64,000 nt of DNA. It comes from Vibrio sinaloensis. GTDB lineage: Bacteria > Pseudomonadota > Gammaproteobacteria > Enterobacterales > Vibrionaceae. Location: contig NZ_JWLV01000023.1 in the NCBI RefSeq assembly GCF_000808535.1, positions 1 through 64,000 of the forward strand, written 5' to 3'. Shown here piece after piece: positions 57,229-64,000 of this stretch. Made by a program: the position numbers and the translations under genes. The notes under the pieces were generated by a model. That model was given only the letters and a program-made list of their open reading frames with translations, had not been told where the DNA came from and searched no databases. Numbering within the stretch: position 1 is the first letter of the stretch; each line of letters begins with the position of its first letter.

Positions 57229-57753
57229 GTGTTTCCTATCTTATTATTACTGTTTATCTTCGTACCTATTATTGAAATAGGCCTGTTTATACAAGTTGGT
57301 GGTTTCCTAGGTTTATGGCCAACCATCGCTTTGGTGCTGATCACTGCGTTTGTTGGCGCATCGCTAGTCCGTAGCCAAGGTTTGCAAACCTTAATGTCGG
57401 TACAAAACCGCCTTAATCAAGGTGAATTGCCAGCACAGCAAATCTTTGAAGGAGTCATGCTTGCCGTTGCGGGTGTGCTTTTACTCACACCTGGCTTTAT
57501 GACAGACGCATTGGGCATGTTGGTGCTTCTGCCAGCCCCACGAGCAGCTATTGCGAAGTACCTGATGAGCAAAATGGTGGTAAAAACGGTCGGTGGTCAG
57601 GGCTTCCATGGCAGTTTCAATGGCGACCAGTTTGGGCAAAATCCATTTGAAAATGACCCGTTCAATCGCGACCCGTTCCAATCCCAAAAAGGAGATACCT
57701 TTGAAGGAGAATATGAACGTAAAGATGACGATGAGCAAAATCGATTGAAATAA
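57229..57753 (+). CDS. fxsA: FxsA family membrane protein
   Basis: A 174-residue inner-membrane protein with three or four helices in the first 110 residues (ILLLLFIFVPIIEIGLFIQVGG, LWPTIALVLITAFVGASLVRSQG, LPAQQIFEGVMLAVAGVLLLTPGF). The cytoplasmic tail is rich in Phe, Asn, Asp and Pro with a short repeat (ENDPFNRDPFQ). In E. coli FxsA relieves exclusion of phage T7 by the F plasmid when overproduced; its normal role is unknown. The start is GTG with a perfect SD (AAGGAGG). It neighbours aspA, as in E. coli. Confidence 0.9.
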   Translation: MFPILLLLFIFVPIIEIGLFIQVGGFLGLWPTIALVLITAFVGASLVRSQGLQTLMSVQNRLNQGELPAQQIFEGVMLAVAGVLLLTPGFMTDALGMLVLLPAPRAAIAKYLMSKMVVKTVGGQGFHGSFNGDQFGQNPFENDPFNRDPFQSQKGDTFEGEYERKDDDEQNRLK

Positions 57754-57773
57754 AAGGTTTAAGTATCGAATCG

Positions 57774-57798
57774 AGGCGCTGCTTAGCGCCTTTTTTTG
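57774..57798 (+). terminator. Terminator of fxsA
   Basis: A 7-bp GC-rich stem (57774-57780 with 57785-57791) with loop GCTT followed by seven T, 20 bases after the stop. Confidence 0.92.
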
Positions 57799-58062
57799 TT
57801 TGGTATTAACATCATTAACCACATTGTGTTTACATTTTCTGTGATCTTAGATTTATTACTCTAAATTTGAAGCGTTGATTTTATCAATAGCCGACAAATC
57901 TGTTGAAACGTCAATCACCTTCTATTTATGTCAATTATGGGTGAGATCTTTGTCTCACTAAGAGTGAATGTAATTTTACTTTCATACAATGAAACATGAT
58001 ATTTGCCACAATTCGTCAACAAATGGACGTAGACAAAAATATAACGAATGGTGGTGGAACAA
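57799..58062. other. Upstream region of the extracellular nuclease gene
   Basis: About 260 AT-rich bases. A TACAAT -10-like hexamer (57985-57990) and an inverted repeat GTGAGA-N6-TCTCAC (57941-57958) lie 70-120 bases before the nuclease ATG. The repeat could be an operator. I cannot identify a Pho box with confidence. Confidence 0.45.
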
Positions 58063-61059
58063 ATGAACAACACACTTTCTCCAAAACTTCTTACCCTCTG
58101 TATCGCCTCTGCACTCTCTGGAACGGCGAGCGCAGAGATTGTTCTTTCTCAATATGTCGAAGGCGGTAGCTTTAATAAAGCTGTAGAAATCGCCAATACC
58201 GGCACTGAAGCGGTCACACTAACAGGCTATGAGTTGGTTAAGTCTTCTAACGGCGGCGGCACTTGGGGTAGTAATCTAGACCTGAGCGAGGTAACGATTG
58301 AAGCTAACCAGGTTTACGTGGTTGCTCACTCAGACGCGAGTGATGCGATTAAAGCAGTTGCTGGAAATTTAAACACTGGCGTCTCTAACTTTAACGGTGA
58401 CGATCCTATTGCACTACTTAAAGATGGTGCTGTGCATGATGTTATCGGGGTAATGGGCGATGTAGATTTTGGCAAAGATACTACGCTGGTGCGAAATAGT
58501 GACGCTTTGACCCCTTCCGCTACGTATCAAGCGGGTCAATGGACCTCTTTCCCGAAAGATAACATTGATGGGTTAGGCCAGCTAAATTCCGTTGAGCCAC
58601 CGGCGCCTTTCGAATGTAAAGTCGATGGCGCTGACCCAACCTTTACTTCGATTCAAGATATTCAGGGTGAAGGTGATACATCCCCATTTATTAATGGCTA
58701 TCCGTTTAAGACTGAGGAAGACTACTATGTAACGGGCGTGGTGAGCGCAGTGACGACCGGTTTAACCAAAGGCTTCTATCTACAAGCGCTAGACAACGAC
58801 GACAACCCTAAGACATCAGAAGGCTTGTTTATTCATACTGATTTTGCTGATACCGAGCTTAAAGCGGGTGATGTGGTTTGTGTGAAAGGCAAAGTACAAG
58901 AGTATTACAGCAATACTCAACTTGCGTCTGATGCACAAAGCTATACTAAGACCGGAACATCAACGGCTTCTTTAGTGACGCCATTGGTGTTAGAAGAAGG
59001 TGAATCTCTACGTGACGCACTAGAGCGTTATGAAGGTATGCAGGTTGAGTTGACTGCAGCGAGTGATTTGTTTGTTACCCGCAACTTCTCTTACGACTAC
59101 GATTCACGCCGTAACAATATGCTACTTTCTCATGAAGGGCCGTTGTTCAAGCCAACTCAAGTACATGCGGCAGATAGTGACGAAGCGAAAGCGCTCGCAG
59201 CCAAGAATGCACAGAACCGGATTTTCCTAGAGTCTGACGGTAAAGCAGCAAGCGGTCAAATTCCATACTACCCGGATTTTGCTAAGGACGTCGATCAAGA
59301 CGGCTCCTCTGAGCACCATATCCGTCTAGGTTCTCGTGTTGAAGGTCTGCACGGTGTGATCAACTATAGCTACAACGAATACCGTATCATCGCGACTAAC
59401 GATGTCACCAACACGAATTTCGTTACGACAGGTGAAGGGTTTGATGTTGCGCGTAAAGCGATGCCAAGCATCAAAGAATCTGACTTACGCGTCGCGAGCT
59501 TCAACGTACTAAACTACTTCACGAGCCACAGTTCAATTGGCGGTCCTCTAAACGTATCATGTTCTGACCAGGCTGATGCGGATGCATCTCGCGGTTGTAA
59601 CCGAGGTGCGAAAGAGCTCGACGAGTTCTTGATTCAAAAAGCTAAGATTGTCAATGCCATGGTTAAGATGGACGCGGACATCATTGGCTTGATGGAAGTC
59701 GAAAACAACGGTTTTGGTGATGGCAGTGCGATTCAAGACCTTGTGGATGCTCTGAATGCAGAAATGGACGATACTAGCGATCACTACAGCTTCGTGGAGT
59801 TAGACGACAAAGATAAGGTGCAAGGTGAGTTCTTTGGCACCGATGCAATTATGGTTGCGATTCTTTACCGCGCGAACGAAGTGACGCCGAATGGTGACGC
59901 AAAAGTGATCGTTACACCAGAGCAACATATTGCTAAGGACACTATCACTCGTAAAGATGGCGCGGAAGGTAACCCTGCCTATGACAAGTATCAGCGTCAT
60001 AGCTTGCTACAAACATTTAAAGTAAAAGAGTCTGGTGACGATCTATCCATTGTTGTTAACCACTTCAAATCAAAAGGTTCGGAGTGTATCGAAGAGTGGA
60101 TTGCTGGCGTCGAAGACAGTGAACCTGCGGATCTGCAAGGTAACTGTAACAACTTCCGTGTATCAGCTGCTCGTGCGGTAGGCGAAGCTATTAAAGATGT
60201 TAAGGGTGACGTGCTTGTCATGGGTGACCTGAATGCTTACGGCATGGAAGATCCACTATTGACCCTAACAGATTACTCGGCGACCACGAATAACTATGGT
60301 CGAGAGATCTACACGGCGGCCTACACGAGTATCGGTGGAGGCGAGGTCACTCCAAAAGCGACTAAGATTGAAGAGGGGTATGGCTACATTAACCTCAACA
60401 CGTTATTGCATGGAGCAGACACGTTCTCGTACACGTATTCTGGTGAGCTTGGTAATTTAGATCATGCCCTAGCAAACAGCAGCTTGGCACAGAAAGTCGT
60501 TGCTATTGAAGATTGGCATATCAACGCGCTAGAAAGTAACTTGTTTGAATATAGCAGTAAGTACACAGGTGATATGCCGAAGTACAAAGACGTGTATTCT
60601 GCTTCAGATCACGATCCAGTGCTGATTGCGATTGATTTCCCAGATACTGACATCGACTTACCTGAAGAAGGTGAAAACCTAACGGTTGAAGTTCGTCTTC
60701 CTGTTAATGCAGTTGTTGGGGATATCGTTACGGTTACGTTAGGAGCGCCAGCTCAACAGGAGTCTGCTCGCACTGCTAACGGCGGTAGCTACACAGCAAG
60801 CGTTACGTTAGAGCAAGCACATATTGATGCTCGTAGTGTCAAGGTTGAGTTTGATGATGTTCCTGAGGAAGGTTCATATGAACTGGTTGAGAAAGTCACT
60901 GACTCAACGGGAACCAATGTGAAGTATGAGGCGACTCGTACTGTTGAAGTGGCGAAAGCTTCAACAGCTGACGACAACGAAGATTCAGATGGTGGTTCTA
61001 CAGGTTTCGGCTTGCTGGTTGCTCTATCGGGTCTGCTAGCTTGGCGTCGCCGCAAGTAA
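58063..61059 (+). CDS. xds: ExeM/NucH-type extracellular endonuclease with GlyGly-CTERM anchor
   Basis: A 998-residue secreted nuclease. In order: a signal peptide (cleavage near TASA), a lamin-tail domain (about 24-170, LSQYVEGGSFNKAVEIANTG), an OB-fold-like segment (about 220-430, FYLQALDNDDNPKTSEG), and an endonuclease/exonuclease/phosphatase domain (about 470-860) with MEVENNG, NHFKSKG, MGDLNAYG and ASDHDPV catalytic motifs. The C-terminus has a beta-sandwich part and a GlyGly-CTERM tail (DGGSTGFGLLVALSGLLAWRRRK-type: Gly-rich, hydrophobic helix, Arg cluster). It resembles Xds of V. cholerae, which degrades extracellular DNA. I chose ATG 58063, which has the better SD (GGTGGA). Confidence 0.9.
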   Translation: MNNTLSPKLLTLCIASALSGTASAEIVLSQYVEGGSFNKAVEIANTGTEAVTLTGYELVKSSNGGGTWGSNLDLSEVTIEANQVYVVAHSDASDAIKAVAGNLNTGVSNFNGDDPIALLKDGAVHDVIGVMGDVDFGKDTTLVRNSDALTPSATYQAGQWTSFPKDNIDGLGQLNSVEPPAPFECKVDGADPTFTSIQDIQGEGDTSPFINGYPFKTEEDYYVTGVVSAVTTGLTKGFYLQALDNDDNPKTSEGLFIHTDFADTELKAGDVVCVKGKVQEYYSNTQLASDAQSYTKTGTSTASLVTPLVLEEGESLRDALERYEGMQVELTAASDLFVTRNFSYDYDSRRNNMLLSHEGPLFKPTQVHAADSDEAKALAAKNAQNRIFLESDGKAASGQIPYYPDFAKDVDQDGSSEHHIRLGSRVEGLHGVINYSYNEYRIIATNDVTNTNFVTTGEGFDVARKAMPSIKESDLRVASFNVLNYFTSHSSIGGPLNVSCSDQADADASRGCNRGAKELDEFLIQKAKIVNAMVKMDADIIGLMEVENNGFGDGSAIQDLVDALNAEMDDTSDHYSFVELDDKDKVQGEFFGTDAIMVAILYRANEVTPNGDAKVIVTPEQHIAKDTITRKDGAEGNPAYDKYQRHSLLQTFKVKESGDDLSIVVNHFKSKGSECIEEWIAGVEDSEPADLQGNCNNFRVSAARAVGEAIKDVKGDVLVMGDLNAYGMEDPLLTLTDYSATTNNYGREIYTAAYTSIGGGEVTPKATKIEEGYGYINLNTLLHGADTFSYTYSGELGNLDHALANSSLAQKVVAIEDWHINALESNLFEYSSKYTGDMPKYKDVYSASDHDPVLIAIDFPDTDIDLPEEGENLTVEVRLPVNAVVGDIVTVTLGAPAQQESARTANGGSYTASVTLEQAHIDARSVKVEFDDVPEEGSYELVEKVTDSTGTNVKYEATRTVEVAKASTADDNEDSDGGSTGFGLLVALSGLLAWRRRK

Positions 61060-61073
61060 CATGTGCAAATGAG

Positions 61074-61103
61074 AAAGAGCCAACAAACGTTGGCTCTTTT
61101 TTT
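61074..61103. terminator. Terminator shared by the nuclease gene and the convergent lipoprotein gene
   Basis: A perfect 11-bp stem (61074-61084 with 61089-61099) with loop AAAC and a seven-base T-run on the plus strand. It overlaps the stop codon of the minus-strand gene by two bases. Confidence 0.9.
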
Positions 61104-61467
61104 ATAGGTATTGGTCTTCTTCTAGGCATCGTTGCTGGTCAAAGTGATCATAGCGACCTTTAGGTCCCTTAAAGTGAATGTTCACCACCATGCCTTTATC
61201 TACGAAGTAGCGCAGGTTATCGCAGGAGACCTCACGACCAATCTTCTTGATAATGGTCGTTTTCCAGTGGTGTCTCGGCGGCAGTGTTTGCACTAAAGAG
61301 ATAACGCCAGACTCATCGACAGTCAAATCATCAATACCTGCCAGCGCAGTGCGAGCTTCTTCAATGGTTTGTTTATCTGCTGTTGGTGTTGGAACATCTG
61401 ACGTTGATTGACAACCAACCAGTGCGAGCGAAGCCACTAGGCTTGCGACGATTGCATTAAATTTCAT
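61102..61467 (-). CDS. Small predicted lipoprotein of unknown function
   Basis: A 121-residue protein with a signal peptide and lipobox ALVGC (Cys19), then a Thr/Pro-rich linker (STSDVPTPTADKQT). The mature domain has LAGIDDLTVDESGVISLVQTLPPRHHW and two cysteines (VSCDNLRYF and QRCLEEDQYL) that may form a disulfide. I do not recognise the family. It is divergent from pabA and convergent with the nuclease gene, and is probably a single-gene unit. Confidence 0.75.
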   Translation of the reverse strand: MKFNAIVASLVASLALVGCQSTSDVPTPTADKQTIEEARTALAGIDDLTVDESGVISLVQTLPPRHHWKTTIIKKIGREVSCDNLRYFVDKGMVVNIHFKGPKGRYDHFDQQRCLEEDQYL

Positions 61468-61689
61468 TATATTTCTCTGTAACTATTTGTTGTGTATCTG
61501 CTTTTATTAGCGGCTCAATCATATGATAGATTTGCGGTGTGCATCTAATGCTTATTTGTATTTGTTTTAATTATCGTTATCTGTAGCAAGTTTAAGAACA
61601 TATTGCCCGAGCGATTATTACTTGCCTTTCTATCTTCTTATTGCACAATACCGCTCCTAACTTCGAAATACTTAGTGCTTGTTTCTGCC

Positions 61690-62268
61690 ATGCTGTTAAT
61701 TATCGATAACTACGACTCGTTTACTTACAACCTCTATCAGTACTTCTGTGAGTTGGGGGCTGATGTGCAAGTGGTACGTAATGATGAAATCGATATTGCC
61801 GGTATTGAAGCGTTAGCGCCTTCGCACTTGGTTATCTCGCCTGGGCCGTGTACCCCTAATGAGGCGGGTATCTCGTTGCAAGCGATAGAACATTTCGCGG
61901 GGCAATTACCCATTCTGGGAGTTTGCTTAGGGCATCAAGCCATCGCGCAAGTTTTTGGTGGCGAAGTGGTGCGCGCTCGGCAAGTGATGCACGGTAAAAC
62001 CTCGCCTGTTAGACACAATGGACGAAGTGTATTTACTGGTTTGAACAATCCACTCACCGTGACCCGATACCACTCGTTGGTGGTGAAAAATGGCACTCTT
62101 CCCGACTGTTTTGAGTTAACTGCTTGGACTGAGTTTGAAGATGGTGCTATGGATGAAATTATGGGCTATCAACATAAGACCTTACCGATAGATGCGGTCC
62201 AGTTTCATCCAGAATCGATCAAAACGGAGCAGGGGCATGAGCTGCTCGCCAACTTTCTGAAGCGATAA
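61690..62268 (+). CDS. pabA: Aminodeoxychorismate/anthranilate synthase component II
   Basis: A 192-residue class I glutamine amidotransferase. It starts [19 protein letters not shown]; the oxyanion strand is [14 protein letters not shown], the nucleophile is in [15 protein letters not shown] (Cys79) and the His/Glu are in AVQFHPESI (near residue 170). It supplies ammonia from glutamine to PabB for 4-aminobenzoate (folate) synthesis. I chose the ATG at 61690 by homology; the SD is weak. Its place before argD matches the Vibrio and enteric order. Confidence 0.93.
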   Translation: MLLIIDNYDSFTYNLYQYFCELGADVQVVRNDEIDIAGIEALAPSHLVISPGPCTPNEAGISLQAIEHFAGQLPILGVCLGHQAIAQVFGGEVVRARQVMHGKTSPVRHNGRSVFTGLNNPLTVTRYHSLVVKNGTLPDCFELTAWTEFEDGAMDEIMGYQHKTLPIDAVQFHPESIKTEQGHELLANFLKR

Positions 62269-62637
62269 ACCCTGACTGGGATCACCTTTCTTAACATTTC
62301 TTTCATAATTCAAGCGGCGAATATTCTGTGAAAAACTATTCGCAGCCTATGTCATTGCTACCTTTCAGCCCTTGCTATGCCTATGCTTAATCAGAGCTTA
62401 TCTTTGTTATAAGAATATATTGCTTCATAAAACGAGTGGCATCGTGCATAAATACTCACACATGATGGGAATTCGGCTTTTTCAGTGTGGATAAAAAGCA
62501 TAAATCACTATTGAAAAGGTTAATTGTTTGTAAATACAATGCCGTAATTGCTTAAAAGCAAAACAATATCTTATTTCATTGAATAGAAGTAAGGACACCA
62601 TATTCGCTATGCATGCGGTATCGAGAGGGAATGTGCA
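62269..62637. other. Regulatory region between pabA and argD
   Basis: About 370 AT-rich bases. It contains one ARG-box-like site (62445-62458) and no terminator or gene that I can support. The argD promoter must be here, but no clear -10/-35 pair stands out. Confidence 0.5.
62445..62458 (+). promoter_or_regulatory. ARG-box-like site upstream of argD
   Basis: TGCATAAATACTCA matches 12 of 14 core positions of the ARG box (TGAATwwwwATTCA). It is 180 bases upstream of the argD ATG. A second box at the usual spacing is not visible. Confidence 0.5.
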
Positions 62638-63852
62638 ATGACTGTAGAAAATAATGTAGAACGCGGTTTGTTTGATGAGGTAATGGTACCTTGTTATAAC
62701 CCAATGGAAATGATTCCAGTAAAAGGCGAGGGTGCTCGCGTTTGGGATCAGCAAGGTAAAGAGTACATCGACTTTGCTGGTGGTATCGCCGTGAGCTGTC
62801 TAGGTCATTGTCACCCAGCAATGGTGAATGCATTAACAGAGCAAGGCCAAAAGCTGTGGCACCTCAGCAACGTGATGACTAACGAGCCAGCGCTGCGTCT
62901 AGCGAAAAAGCTGACCGAAGTGAGCTTTGCAGAAAAAGTATTCTTTGCTAACTCGGGCGCTGAAGCGAACGAAGCTGCTCTTAAGTTGGCGCGTCGTTAC
63001 GCTGCTGATAAGTTTGGTCCAGAGAAATCTGAAATCATCGCATTTAAACAAGGTTTCCACGGTCGTACCTTCTTTACGGTCACTGTTGGCGGTCAAGCGG
63101 CCTACTCTGATGGCTTTGGTCCTAAGCCAGGTGACGTGACGCACCTACCTTACAACGATGTTGAAGCGCTGCGTGAACATATCTCAGATCGCACGTGTGC
63201 CATCATGATGGAACCGCTTCAAGGTGAAGGCGGCATCATCTCTCCAACAGACGAATTTGTTCAAACTGTTCGTGAACTGTGTGACAAACACAATGCACTA
63301 CTGATTTTTGATGAAGTTCAAACCGGTAATGGTCGTACTGGTCATTTCTATGCTTACCAAGGTTTAGGTGTTACGCCGGATATCCTAAGTACCGCGAAAT
63401 CTTTAGGCGGCGGTTTCCCAATTGGCGCGATGCTAACGACTACAGAGCTGTCTAAGCACCTAAAAGTGGGGACTCACGGTTCAACTTATGGTGGTAACCC
63501 ATTGGCGTGTGCTGTGGCAGAAGCGGTTGTTGATGTAGTGAGCGCACCAGAAACGCTTGCTGGCGTTGCTGAGCGTGAAGCGCTGTTCCGTGATGGCTTG
63601 GCTAAGTTAAATGATAAATACCAAGTTTTTGCCGAGGTTCGTGGTAAAGGGTTATTACTCGGTGCTGCACTTAATGATGAGTGGCAGGGCCGTGCTCGCG
63701 ATGTTTTGGTCGCAGCAGGTAAAGAAGGATTAATGGTACTAGTTGCGGGTGCAAACGTAGTGCGTTTCACGCCGTCACTTGTCATTAGTAAAGAAGAAAT
63801 CGAAGAAGGATTAGCACGCCTGGATAAAGCATTAGCGTCGCTAACACAATAA
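62638..63852 (+). CDS. argD: Acetylornithine/succinylornithine aminotransferase
   Basis: A 404-residue class III PLP aminotransferase. PLP-binding features: [15 protein letters not shown] (about 102-116), [10 protein letters not shown], the Asp in [15 protein letters not shown] (about 224), and the Schiff-base Lys in [17 protein letters not shown] (about residue 253). It can act in arginine synthesis (argD) and in the AST arginine-degradation pathway (astC). Directly followed by astA, so a catabolic role is likely as well. The gene is preceded by an ARG-box-like site. Confidence 0.95.
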   Translation: MTVENNVERGLFDEVMVPCYNPMEMIPVKGEGARVWDQQGKEYIDFAGGIAVSCLGHCHPAMVNALTEQGQKLWHLSNVMTNEPALRLAKKLTEVSFAEKVFFANSGAEANEAALKLARRYAADKFGPEKSEIIAFKQGFHGRTFFTVTVGGQAAYSDGFGPKPGDVTHLPYNDVEALREHISDRTCAIMMEPLQGEGGIISPTDEFVQTVRELCDKHNALLIFDEVQTGNGRTGHFYAYQGLGVTPDILSTAKSLGGGFPIGAMLTTTELSKHLKVGTHGSTYGGNPLACAVAEAVVDVVSAPETLAGVAEREALFRDGLAKLNDKYQVFAEVRGKGLLLGAALNDEWQGRARDVLVAAGKEGLMVLVAGANVVRFTPSLVISKEEIEEGLARLDKALASLTQ

Positions 63853-63867
63853 TTAAAACATCTAACT

Positions 63868-63933
63868 GAGCTAAGTCATCATGCTTAGCTCGACTACCGA
63901 GACCACCAGTTGTTCTTCAAAATAGCTGGTGGT
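63868..63933 (+). other. Two stem-loops between argD and astA
   Basis: A perfect 8-bp stem (63868-63875 with 63884-63891) is followed by another (63902-63909 with 63926-63933). Neither has a U-tract. They fill the 110-base spacer and may adjust message levels between the two genes. Confidence 0.5.
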
Positions 63934-63962
63934 GTTGGTATGAGCATCAGGAGGGAGTATCG

Positions 63963-64000
63963 ATGCTAGTTGTTCGCCCTATCGCAATGTCGGATTACGA
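63963..64000 (+). CDS. astA: Arginine N-succinyltransferase, first codons only (partial)
   Basis: The ATG at 63963 has a strong SD (AGGAGGGAG) and opens MLVVRPIAMSDYD, which matches the N-terminus of AstA (E. coli begins about MMVIRPVERSD). Only 12 codons are in the window, so the call rests on this start, the SD and the argD/astC neighbour. AstA transfers succinyl from succinyl-CoA to arginine, the first step of the AST pathway. Confidence 0.7.
   Translation, partial: MLVVRPIAMSDY

Overview
The window reads as chromosomal DNA of a Vibrio (Gammaproteobacteria, Vibrionaceae). The calls that point there are the dusB-fis, prmA, aroQ-accB-accC, acs run, the yjaG-like/hupA/DUF1481/purD/purH run, the CrbS/CrbR acetate switch beside a DUF4212/VC_2705-type sodium symporter, an ExeM/NucH nuclease with a GlyGly-CTERM tail, and an argD gene followed by astA. 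Almost all genes are intact with normal ribosome binding sites. I see no rRNA, tRNA, CRISPR array, phage or integron.

Layout. (1) 1-157: right end of an IS4-type insertion sequence cut by the window edge. (2) 181-9752, minus strand: a group-4-capsule type export locus (wza-wzb-wzc then gfcA/gfcB/gfcC/gfcD homologues) and an unrecognised lipoprotein gene. (3) 10151-19022: DUF3135 gene, groES-groEL, ugd, an Fe-S type uracil-DNA glycosylase, a 2-hydroxyacid dehydrogenase, a DUF416 gene, a CNNM/CBS membrane protein, hupA and a DUF1481 lipoprotein. (4) 19050-28977: purH-purD split by an ERIC-like repeat, zntR, a PAS-GGDEF diguanylate cyclase with a clear promoter and operator-like palindrome, dusB-fis, prmA, aroQ-accB-accC. 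(5) 29286-43081: acetate block: acs, DnaQ-like exonuclease, cNMP/CBS/DUF294 protein, MFS transporter, the symporter-kinase fusion CrbS, a small membrane-anchored protein, the DUF4212-symporter pair, MarC and CrbR. (6) 43366-45162: dsbD. (7) 45294-53515: arginine/pyrimidine block: an ArgR paralogue, pyrBI with leader peptide and attenuator, the arginine deiminase genes arcA-arcC-argF/arcB and a YfcC-type transporter. (8) 53994-57753: dcuA, aspA, fxsA. (9) 58063-64000: extracellular nuclease, small lipoprotein, pabA, argD/astC and the first codons of astA.

How the parts work together. The capsule genes form a trans-envelope export machine with its tyrosine kinase/phosphatase pair, and ugd can supply UDP-glucuronate. 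Acs, the symporter, CrbS and CrbR form the sense-import-activate circuit for acetate, all within about 14 kb. ArcA, OTC and carbamate kinase turn arginine into ATP, ammonia and ornithine via carbamoyl phosphate, which PyrB next door also uses. DcuA/AspA is an anaerobic aspartate-fumarate module. ArgD/AstA is the aerobic arginine succinyltransferase branch.

The most interesting non-coding signals are: the pyrBI leader (promoter, AAUUUG start as in the E. coli reiterative-initiation control, a 30-codon leader peptide, an attenuator, and a PurR-like box over the -35); two tandem ARG boxes 2 bp apart upstream of an ArgR paralogue that has Asn in place of a conserved effector-binding Asp; a perfect FNR box far upstream of the YfcC-type transporter; stem-loops just upstream of both arcA and that transporter; and the ERIC-like element inside the purHD operon. 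I did not find a convincing wholly new system; the unknowns most worth following are the ArgR-paralogue circuit, the small protein at 38913-39395 and the lipoprotein at 181-1632.
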